Source: LD21 sp963715785 (GTDB taxonomy: Bacteria; Bacteroidota; Bacteroidia; Bacteroidales; VadinHA17). Taken from it: 64,000 bases of DNA. Numbering within the stretch: position 1 is the first letter of the stretch; each line of letters begins with the position of its first letter. Location: assembly GCA_963715785.1 (NCBI GenBank), contig OY970276.1, positions 2,976,001-3,040,000 of the forward strand. Reading direction: 5' to 3'. The position numbers and the translations under genes were made by a program. The notes under the pieces are model-generated. The model did no database searches. It saw only the letters and a program-made list of their open reading frames with translations, and was not told where the DNA came from. Below are positions 44,583 through 54,066 of this stretch, piece by piece.

Positions 44583-46430
44583 ATGAGAGTTCAGGTTCTA
44601 AAACTATCACTGGTATTTGTTTTAATAAGCATTTGTTTATCAGTCTCTTCCCAAGTATCATCATATAAATCAGGTATAGCTGCAGGGATAATAGATTCAT
44701 TAAGGATAAGGGGAATCAATCTGGGTGAAAGTCCAAAGAAACCCGAAATTTCGCTCTCAAGCGATCAGGCTCTGAAATATCTTCAACAAAGATTGCATCC
44801 ACAGTTATGGAAAAATTCGAACGATCCGCTGAGGCAGGAATTCGGTAGGCTGGTATATGAAGCCAGCCATCCTAAATTTGATTCTTTAAAGCTCGCCTTG
44901 CAGGAATATCCATTCGATTCACTCAGTATTTCGTGGGACAAATTTTATGTATGGGAACCGCTTACGATTAAGATACCTGTTATTTCTAAACAGGTAAACA
45001 GTCTGGAGCTGGATTCGGCAGGCAATGTTAACAATCTTCTGAATAGTGATTCATCAAAGAGCTCTCCCATATCATATGCAAAAACGAACATCTATACACG
45101 ACCATATATTCAATTAAAGGACACTACAATTATGGTCGTTGTCGATACAGTTGATCAGGTATCCTCGCCTCGCGCCGGGTTTCCATTTAAATATGTTAAT
45201 AATCCCTATCAGGCTGATTCAATTAAAGTTGCTGTCGAAACTTTAATAACTCAGATTGAAAATCGCGACTCAACGGTTATTACCTTCACGGGACTTGGAA
45301 GAGGAGCCACCCCGATGATGATAAATTCAAAATCGAACAGAGTTATCCGGTACTGGCTTAAAAATGAATTTTCGGATTCAGTGGCTGTCTGGCTGGAAAA
45401 TCCCTACAGGAATACAGTCGGATTGTATCTTGAGCAGGGAATTAACTTCAGAAGGCCGGGAAGACAATTGAATTATGGCCGTCCAAAAGTCAATGCTCCA
45501 TATATTGATAATAAGAAGCTCCTTGAACAGAAACTTACTATTAAGCCCCAATACTGGACGTACCGCACCGAATCCTCCTTCATTCTCAACCAGTCGGCGT
45601 TAAGCAACTGGGTAAAAGGAGGGGAGGGCAGTATATCGACGGCACTTGATATTACGGCTTATTCCACGTATAATAATCCCACATTAAAGCTCTCATCAGA
45701 CAACTTTATCCGTTTTAATTTTGGTTATCTTAAATCAGGGAAGGAACAGGTTACCAAAAATCTGGATCTTCTTGAAGCTAACCTGAAGCTAAACCATGTG
45801 GCTTTCGGTAAAGTGTATTTCAGTGCGATCCTTTTGTTTAAAACTCAGATTGCGAGGGGATTTAACTACTTCAAAACCAACACTGGCGATGATGCTTCAA
45901 ACCTGGTATCGAAATTCATGAACCCAGGCATTCTTACATTAGGGTTAGGATTTGATTACAAGCCAAACAGTTCGACATCAATAAATTTCTCGCCCCTCTC
46001 GTATAAAGGAACATTTGTCACTGATCCTGCATATTATAATAAGGAATATGATTCGACCAGGATAGACCAGACGCAGTATGGCGTACCAAAAGACAAGAAA
46101 TCGCTGAATGAACCGGGGGCAAGCTTTATGATCAGCAATGAATTCAAACCCACCAAGTCTCTTACTTTTGTCAACAGATTGCAGCTATTTACAAATTATA
46201 TTCATAATCCGCAGAATGTCGACGTTGACTGGGAAATGATTGCTACTGCACATTTAAACTGGTTCACGGATGTCAGGTTCAATACTCACCTGATCTTTGA
46301 TGACGATACCAAAACTCCTCAGCTGGATAGTAAAGGACAATCGATACTTCTTCCTGATGGTTCAGAGAAAAAAACCGCAAGGGTACAGTTTAAGGAATTA
46401 CTTGGAATCTCGCTGTCATTCAGATTTTGA
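44583..46430 (+). CDS. DUF3078 outer-membrane beta-barrel protein
   Basis: 615 residues with a signal peptide (1-24, ISICLSVSSQ). The N-terminal about 300 residues are extracytoplasmic with no recognised enzyme motif. From about 325 the DUF3078 region (ESSFILNQSALSNWVKGGEGS) starts a series of amphipathic strands that end in LGISLSFRF, a terminal-Phe barrel signature. Probably an outer-membrane porin-like protein of unknown cargo. Stand-alone gene. Confidence 0.8.
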   Translation: MRVQVLKLSLVFVLISICLSVSSQVSSYKSGIAAGIIDSLRIRGINLGESPKKPEISLSSDQALKYLQQRLHPQLWKNSNDPLRQEFGRLVYEASHPKFDSLKLALQEYPFDSLSISWDKFYVWEPLTIKIPVISKQVNSLELDSAGNVNNLLNSDSSKSSPISYAKTNIYTRPYIQLKDTTIMVVVDTVDQVSSPRAGFPFKYVNNPYQADSIKVAVETLITQIENRDSTVITFTGLGRGATPMMINSKSNRVIRYWLKNEFSDSVAVWLENPYRNTVGLYLEQGINFRRPGRQLNYGRPKVNAPYIDNKKLLEQKLTIKPQYWTYRTESSFILNQSALSNWVKGGEGSISTALDITAYSTYNNPTLKLSSDNFIRFNFGYLKSGKEQVTKNLDLLEANLKLNHVAFGKVYFSAILLFKTQIARGFNYFKTNTGDDASNLVSKFMNPGILTLGLGFDYKPNSSTSINFSPLSYKGTFVTDPAYYNKEYDSTRIDQTQYGVPKDKKSLNEPGASFMISNEFKPTKSLTFVNRLQLFTNYIHNPQNVDVDWEMIATAHLNWFTDVRFNTHLIFDDDTKTPQLDSKGQSILLPDGSEKKTARVQFKELLGISLSFRF

Positions 46431-46486
46431 AGAGCCCAAAAAATATGCGATCTGTTGTTTAAGTCTTTGTAAATTAGTATGTTAAA

Positions 46487-47608
46487 TTACAGTTCTTTCT
46501 GATAGATACGGAATTTCTTTACAACTTTGCAACCTACTCTTTCGTATTCGCCCCTCATCTTCGTATTATTTTCGAGCACAAGATGACTGTCGAGGGTATC
46601 CATTTTATGCTTGATTCCTGACTGCAGGATTTTTACGCCCATTAGTACATCGAGCCCTTTTCCCCTGTATTCCTTCTTAACTCCGCCAAGCATCATCAGA
46701 AGTTTCTTTGATCTTTTTGATTCCTTAAGTATCTTAAAAATACCGAATGGGAGCAGTTTTCCGTTTGCCTCTTTTAAACCTTTGCTAATATCGGGCATCC
46801 CGACAGCGAATCCTACCAGCATGCCATCAGCCTTAATTACTTTTATGAATTTCGGATCCAGAATTGGAAGATAACGTGCCGCGAAGTCTGTCTTTTCCTT
46901 GTCTGTCAGAGGGACAAATCCATATATTTCAGCGAAAGTTTCGTTCATAAGCTCGAGAACATCAATGATATAGGGCTTAAGCTCCTTTTTTGACGTGAAT
47001 TCAATAATTTTATATTCATTATTGCTTTCCATACGGGCAAGAACCCTTTCATAAATCTTAGGAAATTCTTCGGGAATCTTGCCCAGATAATTCACGAGAT
47101 CAATCTTCTTGTCATATCCTTCAGCTTCAATCAGTTCAGGCATATATTTTGAATTGTTTGGAGCTGTCATGAACATCGGATATTCAAAGCCTTCTATCTG
47201 AAAGCCCTGAGGATCTTTGTCAGAAAATCCTAAAGGTCCCACCATACGGGTCATCCCGTTCTTCCTTGCCCAATCTTCCACTCTGGTTAAGAGGGTATGA
47301 AAAACTTCCTTGTCATTATAGCACTCCATGAAACAGAAACGTCCGTGCTGCTCATTATTAATTGAATTATATCTTCTGTTTATGATGCCCATTATCCTTC
47401 CTACGGGTTTCTGATCCCTGTAAGCCAGAAGCAGGAGCGCATCTGCATACTGATAAGATTTGTTCTTTTTCTTATTATATAACTCCCATTCGTCCATGTA
47501 AATAGGCGGCAGCCAATCAGGTTCGTTCCTATGAACTTTTTCAGGCAGATAAATGAACTCGCGGCGGTCTTTTCTGGTAAGTACCTCCTTAATAACTAAT
47601 TCCCCCAT
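46487..47608 (-). CDS. GNAT-like N-acetyltransferase family protein
   Basis: 373 residues. N-terminal segment YLPEKVHRNEPDWLPPIYMDE and a GNAT-like core (LLAYRDQKPVGRIMGIIN, GPLGFSDKDPQGFQIEGFEYPMF). The C-terminal part has a second GNAT-like half (KKEYRGKGLDVLMGVKIL, DSHLVLENNTKMRGEYERVGCKVVKKFRIY) with the RGKG acetyl-CoA loop. Widespread in Bacteroidota with unknown substrate. Downstream of ubiA on the same strand. Confidence 0.8.
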   Translation of the reverse strand: MGELVIKEVLTRKDRREFIYLPEKVHRNEPDWLPPIYMDEWELYNKKKNKSYQYADALLLLAYRDQKPVGRIMGIINRRYNSINNEQHGRFCFMECYNDKEVFHTLLTRVEDWARKNGMTRMVGPLGFSDKDPQGFQIEGFEYPMFMTAPNNSKYMPELIEAEGYDKKIDLVNYLGKIPEEFPKIYERVLARMESNNEYKIIEFTSKKELKPYIIDVLELMNETFAEIYGFVPLTDKEKTDFAARYLPILDPKFIKVIKADGMLVGFAVGMPDISKGLKEANGKLLPFGIFKILKESKRSKKLLMMLGGVKKEYRGKGLDVLMGVKILQSGIKHKMDTLDSHLVLENNTKMRGEYERVGCKVVKKFRIYQKEL

Positions 47609-47681
47609 ATAATAATAATTTCAATTTGCCAAGAAACAAAAAAACTTTATAAAGTACAATTCATTGAGAAATAAAATTCAT

Positions 47682-48560
47682 TTAGTGATGCCTGATATAA
47701 AGGTCGAGAATGACAAAAATAGCGAATAGTATGCTCGCTATGCCATTGGTTGTTCCAAATGCCAGCGTCACCCTGCTTAAATCGTCATGTCTGACAATAC
47801 TATGCTGATAGATCAGCAAAATGGTAAATATTGCTGCGCCGGTCCAGAAAATTATTCCTGAATGGTTAATATACCCGACACACAAAACGAGTATAAATGT
47901 GATTGAATGAACAATTATAGAAACAGCAAGTGCATTCTTTCTGCCTGTCGCAGATGGAAGAGAGTGCAGTTTATTTGATTTGTCAAATTCATCATCCTGG
48001 AGTGCATAAATAATATCAAAACCACTGACCCAGGTAAGAACGATAAACGAATAAAGTACAGGCAGAAGACTGAATTTTCCTGTTACTGAGATGAAAGCTC
48101 CAACTGGTGCCAGACTTAAGCCCAATCCTAATACAAAATGGCATAATGACGTGAATCTTTTGGTCAGGCTATAGCCTATGATGACCAGTAATGCAACAGG
48201 AGAAAGAAAGAGTGTCAGATGGTTTATAAATCCTGTGGTGATAATAAATAAACTGGCATTGATAATCACAAAGACTGCAGCAGCTTTCCCTGTAATTATA
48301 CCTGAGGGTAATTCTCTTTTGTTTGTTCTGGGATTAAGTGCGTCAATATCCTTATCAGCGAGCCTGTTGAAGCCCATTGCTGTATTGCGCGCAAATACCA
48401 TGCACAGGATTACAAGAATCAACAGCCTGATATTTATCTCATTTCCGGTGATGGATACCGCAAGGGAAAATCCGATCAGGGCAAATGGCATTGCAAAGAC
48501 AGTGTGACTGAACTTCACAAGAGAAAAATAATCCCTGACTGATCTGAGAATTGCGGTCAT
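47682..48560 (-). CDS. UbiA-family prenyltransferase (menaquinone/4-hydroxybenzoate type)
   Basis: 292 residues, about eight to nine transmembrane helices. The two Asp-rich prenyl-diphosphate motifs are NRLADKDIDALNPRTNKRELP (about 66-86) and YALQDDEFDKSNKLHSLP (about 186-203). It resembles UbiA/MqnP proteins, so menaquinone synthesis by the futalosine or classical route is plausible; substrate is not certain. Its first 4 bases overlap the macrodomain gene. Confidence 0.88.
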   Translation of the reverse strand: MTAILRSVRDYFSLVKFSHTVFAMPFALIGFSLAVSITGNEINIRLLILVILCMVFARNTAMGFNRLADKDIDALNPRTNKRELPSGIITGKAAAVFVIINASLFIITTGFINHLTLFLSPVALLVIIGYSLTKRFTSLCHFVLGLGLSLAPVGAFISVTGKFSLLPVLYSFIVLTWVSGFDIIYALQDDEFDKSNKLHSLPSATGRKNALAVSIIVHSITFILVLCVGYINHSGIIFWTGAAIFTILLIYQHSIVRHDDLSRVTLAFGTTNGIASILFAIFVILDLYIRHH

Positions 48561-49069
48561 CGATCCAATAGCTCCTTGTAAATTTCGTAACTCTCGTCAT
48601 TAAAGGCGACAAATATTACCTTTTCGGGGAAGCTGTTCTTCATCAGGAATCTCTCTGTTTCATTTACTGCGATCGTTGCAGCCAGGAAGATGGGAAATCC
48701 ATAAGCGCCTGTTGAAATGCCGGGGAAGGCAATAATCTTTAATTGCTTCTCCTTAGCTATAGTCAGACTTGTAAAGTAGCATGAGGCGAGCAATTTTTCC
48801 TCATCATTTAAGCCGCCATGCCATACTGGTCCCACTGTGTGAATTACAAATTTTGCCTTTAGTTTGTACCCCTTTGTGATTTTTGATTGGCCCGGCTGGC
48901 ATCCGTTAAGATGAACGCATTCAGCCAGAAGGCCGGGTCCTGCTGCTGCATGAATAGCTCCGTCAACTCCTCCTCCTCCCCTCAGAGTGCTGTTGGCCGC
49001 ATTTACTATCGCATCAGCATCGATGGAAGTTATATCTCCCCTGATAAGTTCAACCCGCCATTTATCCAT
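48557..49069 (-). CDS. Macrodomain protein (O-acetyl-ADP-ribose deacetylase-like)
   Basis: 170 residues. Classic macro domain: IRGDITSIDADAIVNAANSTLRGGGGVDGAIHAAAGP at the N-terminus (ADP-ribose loop 1) and FPGISTGAYGFP (loop 2, about 110-121). MacroD-type members remove O-acetyl groups from O-acetyl-ADP-ribose or ADP-ribose from proteins. Between pheT (3-base gap) and ubiA (4-base overlap), so translated from the pheT transcript. Confidence 0.93.
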   Translation of the reverse strand: MDKWRVELIRGDITSIDADAIVNAANSTLRGGGGVDGAIHAAAGPGLLAECVHLNGCQPGQSKITKGYKLKAKFVIHTVGPVWHGGLNDEEKLLASCYFTSLTIAKEKQLKIIAFPGISTGAYGFPIFLAATIAVNETERFLMKNSFPEKVIFVAFNDESYEIYKELLDR

Positions 49070-49072
49070 GAC

Positions 49073-51529
49073 TTATCTTATCTGTGCATTAAGCTCTTTT
49101 TCGAAAGCCTTAATGAGATTATTCATTGTTTTCTCGATATTCTTATCCGTCATTGTTTTGAAATCATCGCGAAGCATTAAACTGATTGCGTATGATTTCT
49201 TATTATCTCCGAGAGCGTCGCTTTCATAGACATCGAAAAGGTTAATATCATGCAATATATTTCTTTCTGTCCTGAATGCAATTTCCCTGATCTGGCCAAA
49301 CTTAACACTTCTGTCAAGCAGCAGGGCAAGATCGCGTTTAACCGAAGGAAACCGCGGCAGCTCATGGAAGATGATAGAATGAGTTTTGATAAGCTTCATC
49401 AGCACATCCCACTCGATATGACCCCAATAAACATCCTGTCCTATGTCAAATTTTGAAAGATACGCCTTTGAAATACGGCCAGCTTCAGCGACCGTCTTCT
49501 TATTGTAGAGGTATGTTGAGGATTCTACAAAATATTTCTTATCACTTTCTCCCGAAGATAAGCTTTCAGCCTTCACCCCGAGTCGTGACAATATCATTTC
49601 CACATATGATTTTATATTAAAAAAGTCTGATGGATTGGTTTTGAAATTCCAGCTCTGTTTTCCTGTATTCCCTGAAATAAAAAGATCAAGAGCAGTTTTC
49701 TCAACATAATCCGATGCTTTGGGATACGGGGCCTCTGACTTATGATAAAAATAGCAATGGCCGAACTCGTAAAGCTTCAGATCGGGATTCTGCCTGTTAA
49801 TGTTCCAGATTACCGAGCTCAGCCCTCCGAAAAGAAGTGTCTGCCTCATAGCGTTAAGATCCGAACTCAGTGGGTTTGCAAGCATCACCAGCTGTTCCTT
49901 TTCAAAATCATCGCTGTTTTGATACCAGGAAGCAGGGCAGAGGGAATTGCACATAATTTCGGAAAATCCATTGTCTGAGAGAAGGTCAGAAGTTATGTTT
50001 ACAATTTTTTCCTTATTTGGTTTTTCAGGGTAAGAAAGGGTTGAATTCACATGGCTGTTTACATCAACATTATTATAACCATAGATCCTTAAGATCTCTT
50101 CAATTACATCAGCTTCCTGTTTAACATCAACACGATATGACGGAATTTCAAGCTTCAGATCCGACTCATTCTCAAGGACAATCTTTATATCCAGCAGGGA
50201 AAGGATCTTTTTCACCGTGAGTGGCTCAATCTTCTTGCCAATAAGCCTGTTAATGTTGCTGTAACTGACTTCAACCTGGAGATTTTTTACAGGCAACGGA
50301 TATACATCGACTATCTCCGAGGAGATTTTGCCGCCGGCTACTTCCCTTATCAGCATTGATGCACGCTTAAGAGCCCAGATAGTAATGTTTGGATCCGCAC
50401 CTCTTTCAAACCTGAATGAGGCATCCGTTTTCAGTCCGTGTCTCTTTGATGTTTTACGTATGGCAACAGGATTAAAATAGGCGCTCTCCAGAAAGATATT
50501 TTTTGTAGCAGCCGATATACCTGATTTAATTCCACCGAATACTCCGGCAATGCACATTCCCTCATTTGGATTGCAAATCATTAGGTCGCGGGAGGAAAGG
50601 GTCCTTTCCACATTATCCAGTGTAATGAATTTACTTTTCTGAGGGAGGTTTTTAATTATTACTTTTTTCCCATCAATTTTGTCGGCATCAAAGGAGTGCA
50701 ATGGCTGACCCACTTCGTGCTGCACAAAATTTGTGATGTCCACCACATTGTTTATCGGATTCAGGCCTACTGCCCTGAGTTTATTTTTTAACCAGTCGGG
50801 TGATTCTCCAATTGTTATTCCGCTGATTGTGATGCCTGTATATCGTGGACAGTCGGTCGTATTTTCGATTATCACCTCGTATGGATCGTCATTATTGTCA
50901 GGCTTAAAATCCGCAACTGAAGGAAGCGAAGCTCTTTGATCCATTCCCGCGTTGAGGTTCAGAAAGGCTGCGAGGTCCCTTGCAACACCGAAATGTGAAC
51001 CACTGTCAATCCTGTTAGGTGTAAGCCCAATTTCGAATACGTGGTCCTTTACAATCTTAAAATAATCTGACGCAGGAGTACCAGGCTTAGCATCGCTTCT
51101 GAGCACCATGATCCCTTCATGTGAACTTCCCAGTCCCAGTTCATCTTCGGCACATATCATTCCTTCCGATAATTCACCGCGGATTTTGGATTTTTTGATT
51201 TCTAAACTTTCATCTCCTTTGAAGACATTTGTTCCAACAGTTGCCACAGGCACTTTCTGACCGGCAGCAACATTCGGGGCACCGCATACGATCTGCAACG
51301 GCTGGGGACCTCCGATATCAACTGTGGTTACCGAGAGTTTATCAGCATCAGGATGTTTTTTACATGTCAGAACTTCTCCGATAACAACTCCGTCAAGTCC
51401 TCCCTTAATGGAGACCCATTCCTCCATTCCTTCAATTTCAAGACCGATAGCGGTTAATATCTCTGCAACTTTAGCAGGTTCAAGATCCAGTTTTAAATAA
51501 TCTTTAATCCAATTGTATGAAATCTTCAT
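49073..51529 (-). CDS. pheT: Phenylalanine--tRNA ligase beta subunit
   Basis: 818 residues, normal length. N-terminal EMAP/tRNA-binding domain (GVVIGEVLTCKKHPDADKLSVTTVDIGG...IVCGAPNVAAGQKVPVA), B3/B4 editing domain (SFRFERGADPN), B5 domain, catalytic-like core and C-terminal FDX-ACB anticodon-binding domain (FHELPRFPSVKRDLALLLDRS). It joins PheS (not in the window) to charge tRNA-Phe. Head of a four-gene leftward unit. Confidence 0.97.
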   Translation of the reverse strand: MKISYNWIKDYLKLDLEPAKVAEILTAIGLEIEGMEEWVSIKGGLDGVVIGEVLTCKKHPDADKLSVTTVDIGGPQPLQIVCGAPNVAAGQKVPVATVGTNVFKGDESLEIKKSKIRGELSEGMICAEDELGLGSSHEGIMVLRSDAKPGTPASDYFKIVKDHVFEIGLTPNRIDSGSHFGVARDLAAFLNLNAGMDQRASLPSVADFKPDNNDDPYEVIIENTTDCPRYTGITISGITIGESPDWLKNKLRAVGLNPINNVVDITNFVQHEVGQPLHSFDADKIDGKKVIIKNLPQKSKFITLDNVERTLSSRDLMICNPNEGMCIAGVFGGIKSGISAATKNIFLESAYFNPVAIRKTSKRHGLKTDASFRFERGADPNITIWALKRASMLIREVAGGKISSEIVDVYPLPVKNLQVEVSYSNINRLIGKKIEPLTVKKILSLLDIKIVLENESDLKLEIPSYRVDVKQEADVIEEILRIYGYNNVDVNSHVNSTLSYPEKPNKEKIVNITSDLLSDNGFSEIMCNSLCPASWYQNSDDFEKEQLVMLANPLSSDLNAMRQTLLFGGLSSVIWNINRQNPDLKLYEFGHCYFYHKSEAPYPKASDYVEKTALDLFISGNTGKQSWNFKTNPSDFFNIKSYVEMILSRLGVKAESLSSGESDKKYFVESSTYLYNKKTVAEAGRISKAYLSKFDIGQDVYWGHIEWDVLMKLIKTHSIIFHELPRFPSVKRDLALLLDRSVKFGQIREIAFRTERNILHDINLFDVYESDALGDNKKSYAISLMLRDDFKTMTDKNIEKTMNNLIKAFEKELNAQIR

Positions 51530-51564
51530 CTCAGCTAAAACTTATAAAATTGTCAGTACGAATG

Positions 51565-51572
51565 CAAAAGTA
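51565..51572 (-). promoter_or_regulatory. Candidate promoter of pheT
   Basis: TACTTTTG on the coding strand (TAnnTTTG), 36 bases before the start. A CTTTG (-33-like) sits about 17 bp upstream, at the edge of the palindromic element at 51584. Confidence 0.5.
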
Positions 51573-51583
51573 AAGAAAATCCA

Positions 51584-51704
51584 TTAACCGCAAAGATCGC
51601 AAAGTAAGAATTCGCAAAGGTCGCAAAGCGGTTTTTGCTTTGTGTCCTTTGCGTTCTTACCCACCGGGTGATAACGAGGTTGGCTTTGCGTAATTTGCGG
51701 TTAA
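51584..51704. repeat. Palindromic MITE/REP-like element of 121 bp
   Basis: Perfect 11-bp terminal inverted repeats TTAACCGCAAA (51584-51594) and TTTGCGGTTAA (51694-51704). Inside, a long hairpin pairs GTAAGAA-TT-CGCAAAGG-TC-GCAAAGC (51604-51629) with GCTTTG-TGT-CCTTTGCG-TTCTTAC (51637-51660), about 22 of 26 positions complementary. Built from GCAAAG units. Fills the divergent gap between pheT and surE. No coding capacity. Confidence 0.75.
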
Positions 51705-51759
51705 ATAAAATTTGGATATAGCATAAACTGAGTATCTTAAAGATTCTATCTAATTTATC

Positions 51760-51767
51760 TATATTTG
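51760..51767 (+). promoter_or_regulatory. Candidate -7 box for surE-lpxB
   Basis: TATATTTG fits TAnnTTTG, 20 bases before the surE start and identical to the hydC box. No clear -33. Confidence 0.45.
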
Positions 51768-51786
51768 TAACTCAAATGAAATAAAT

Positions 51787-52569
51787 ATGGTTGTTGAAAA
51801 GGAAGACAGGCTGATTCTTTTAACGAATGATGACGGATTGTATGCAGGCGGATTAAAGACTCTACTGGATGTAATGGAAGAGTTTGGGAAGGTAATACTG
51901 GTTTCAACTGTCGAAAGCATGTCGGGAATGTCGCAAGCGCTTACTGTTAAGACTCCGCTTCGAGTTAAATTGCTTGAAGAAAATGAGAAGCACAGGATTT
52001 ATGCATGTAACGGCACACCTACTGACAGTGTGAAATTAGCTATTAATCAACTGGTGGATAAGACACCTGAGTGGGTTGTCTCCGGAATAAACCATGGTTC
52101 AAACGCATCGGTAAGTGTTCTCTATTCGGGTACCATGGCAGCTGCCATCGAAGGGTGTCTCTACGGTATAAGTTCCGTTGGTTTCTCTCTGAATAACTTT
52201 TCTCCTACAGCCGATTTCTCTGTGTGTAAAAAGTATATCAGGATTGTGATGAAAAAAGTGGCATCTGAACCGCTTCCCGCTGGTATATGCCTGAATGTAA
52301 ATATTCCTGCTGCAAAAAAAAGCGAAATAAAAGGAATAAGAATTTGCAGGCAATCGAAAGGAAACTGGAGAGAAGAGTTTGAAAAGAGAAAAGATCCGAT
52401 GGGCAAGACTTACTATTGGCTGACAGGGATCTTCCAGAATCACGAACCCGATGCAACAGATACTGACGAGTGGGCAATAGCGAACAATTTTGTTTCTGTT
52501 GTTCCCGTTACTGTCGATATGACGGCCCACTGGTATGTAGACAGGCTTAAAGTAATGTTTAAGAAATGA
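51787..52569 (+). CDS. surE: 5'/3'-nucleotidase SurE
   Basis: 260 residues. Metal site LLTNDDGLYAGGLKTL (Asp-Asp near 15-16), VSTVESMSGMSQALTV, CNGTPTDSVKLAI, and VSGINHGSNASVSVLYSGTMAAAIEG. Length typical. It dephosphorylates nucleoside monophosphates and short polyphosphates. Its stop overlaps the next gene by 4 bases; the surE-lpxB pairing is common in Bacteroidota. Confidence 0.96.
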   Translation: MVVEKEDRLILLTNDDGLYAGGLKTLLDVMEEFGKVILVSTVESMSGMSQALTVKTPLRVKLLEENEKHRIYACNGTPTDSVKLAINQLVDKTPEWVVSGINHGSNASVSVLYSGTMAAAIEGCLYGISSVGFSLNNFSPTADFSVCKKYIRIVMKKVASEPLPAGICLNVNIPAAKKSEIKGIRICRQSKGNWREEFEKRKDPMGKTYYWLTGIFQNHEPDATDTDEWAIANNFVSVVPVTVDMTAHWYVDRLKVMFKK

Positions 52570-52862
52570 AATATTCAGAAAAATTTGATACGCTTCTGAC
52601 AGGCATAATTTCAGGATTTGCATTTCCCTTTATTATTGGCCTGATAATCTTCTTATTTTCATCGGGTCACCAATCACTCGGTGCCTATATTAACAGGATT
52701 GCCGATTCAAACATTATAACTCATGCCATTACTCTGTGCGTATTTCCCAATATTCTGATATTCATGATCTTTAACCGGTTCGACATGCTCAGGGCAACCA
52801 GGGGAGTGCTGGCAATAACAATAGTATGGGCAGTGATTGTTTTCGGAGTAAAGCTTTTATAA
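52566..52862 (+). CDS. Small membrane protein between surE and lpxB, function unknown
   Basis: 98 residues with three hydrophobic segments (about 10-32, 48-65, 75-97) and a conserved-looking FNRFDMLRATRGVL. Overlaps surE by 4 bases at its start and lpxB by 1 base at its end, so it is almost certainly translated. No domain recognised. Envelope or lipid A context suggested only by neighbours. Confidence 0.75.
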   Translation: MKYSEKFDTLLTGIISGFAFPFIIGLIIFLFSSGHQSLGAYINRIADSNIITHAITLCVFPNILIFMIFNRFDMLRATRGVLAITIVWAVIVFGVKLL

Positions 52863-53983
52863 TGAGGTATTTTATTATTGCAGGAGAACAGTCGGGGGAT
52901 CTTCATGGGTCAAATCTTGTCAGAGAGTTATTTTTAGCCGATCAGGATGCCACAATCTCATGCTGGGGCGGAGATTTAATGGAGTCTGCAGGGGCAACGC
53001 TTCTCGTTCATTACAAAAAGACTGCTTTTATGGGTTTTAGCGCAGTATTAAAAAACCTTGGCGCAATATCAGAGAATATTAAGCTGTGCAAAAAGCAGAT
53101 TATTGAATTTAAGCCTGATGTGATCATCTTTATTGATTACCCGGGTTTCAATCTCAGGATTGCTGAATTTGCCAGGAATGCCGGTTTCAGGACTTTCTAT
53201 TATATATCTCCGAAGCTTTGGGCGTGGAATGAGGGGAGAGTGAAGAAGATCAGGAAATTTATTGACCGGATGTTTATAATTTTCCCGTTTGAAGTGGATT
53301 TCTATAAAAAACACGGAATAACCGTTGAATATAAAGGCAATCCGCTCATTGACGAGACTGAAAAACGAATCCGGCTATTTTCTTCAAAAGAAAAGATACG
53401 CACTGATCTGTCTATCGGTGAGAAACCTGTGATTGCATTATTAGCCGGAAGCCGCAGACATGAAATTGAGCACATTCTTCCTGAAATGATTAAGGTCGTT
53501 GAACAATTTCCTGATTACCAGTTTGTTCTTGCCGGAGTAAAAAATTTGCCCGATGAACTTTATGATAAAATAATAGGAAATGCTCCTGTCAGGGTGATTA
53601 AGGAAAAGACCTATGAACTTCTGTATATTGCAGAAGCTGCACTGGTTACTTCCGGTACTGCAACTCTCGAAGCTGCCCTTCACGATACCCCGCAGGTAGT
53701 CTGTTATAAAGGTGATTTTTTTTCAATGCTGATTGCCTGGATGGTTGTTAAGGTGAAATATATTTCACTTGTCAATCTTATCGTGGGTTCAGAAATTGTA
53801 CGGGAATTGGTTCAGTATGATCTCACTAAAAGAGCTCTGGTATCTGAGTTGAAAGCCATATTACCCGGCGGGGAGAAAAGAGAAATACTTTTATCGGGCT
53901 ATAAAGAGTTAAAGCACAAATTAGGGTCAGCAGGAGCCTCGGGAAGAATTGCCAGGGAGATGGCAGGTGAATTAAGGAAATGA
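52862..53983 (+). CDS. lpxB: Lipid-A-disaccharide synthase
   Basis: 373 residues from ATG at 52862; the open frame reaches 52826 but those codons are inside the upstream gene. GT19 family: YFIIAGEQSGDLHGSNLV at the start, FIDYPGFNLRIAEFAR, YYISPKLWAWNEGRVKKI, and the UDP-sugar site LLAGSRRHEIEH and TSGTATLEAAL. It condenses UDP-diacylglucosamine with lipid X at the inner membrane, showing an LPS-bearing Gram-negative cell. Confidence 0.96.
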   Translation: MRYFIIAGEQSGDLHGSNLVRELFLADQDATISCWGGDLMESAGATLLVHYKKTAFMGFSAVLKNLGAISENIKLCKKQIIEFKPDVIIFIDYPGFNLRIAEFARNAGFRTFYYISPKLWAWNEGRVKKIRKFIDRMFIIFPFEVDFYKKHGITVEYKGNPLIDETEKRIRLFSSKEKIRTDLSIGEKPVIALLAGSRRHEIEHILPEMIKVVEQFPDYQFVLAGVKNLPDELYDKIIGNAPVRVIKEKTYELLYIAEAALVTSGTATLEAALHDTPQVVCYKGDFFSMLIAWMVVKVKYISLVNLIVGSEIVRELVQYDLTKRALVSELKAILPGGEKREILLSGYKELKHKLGSAGASGRIAREMAGELRK

Positions 53984-54066
53984 ATTGTGAAAATGTGAAA
54001 AGTTGTGCAGCTGAATTTAAGCTGCATCACTACGGTGAAATAAAGCAGTTATTCAATTGCAGGCTA

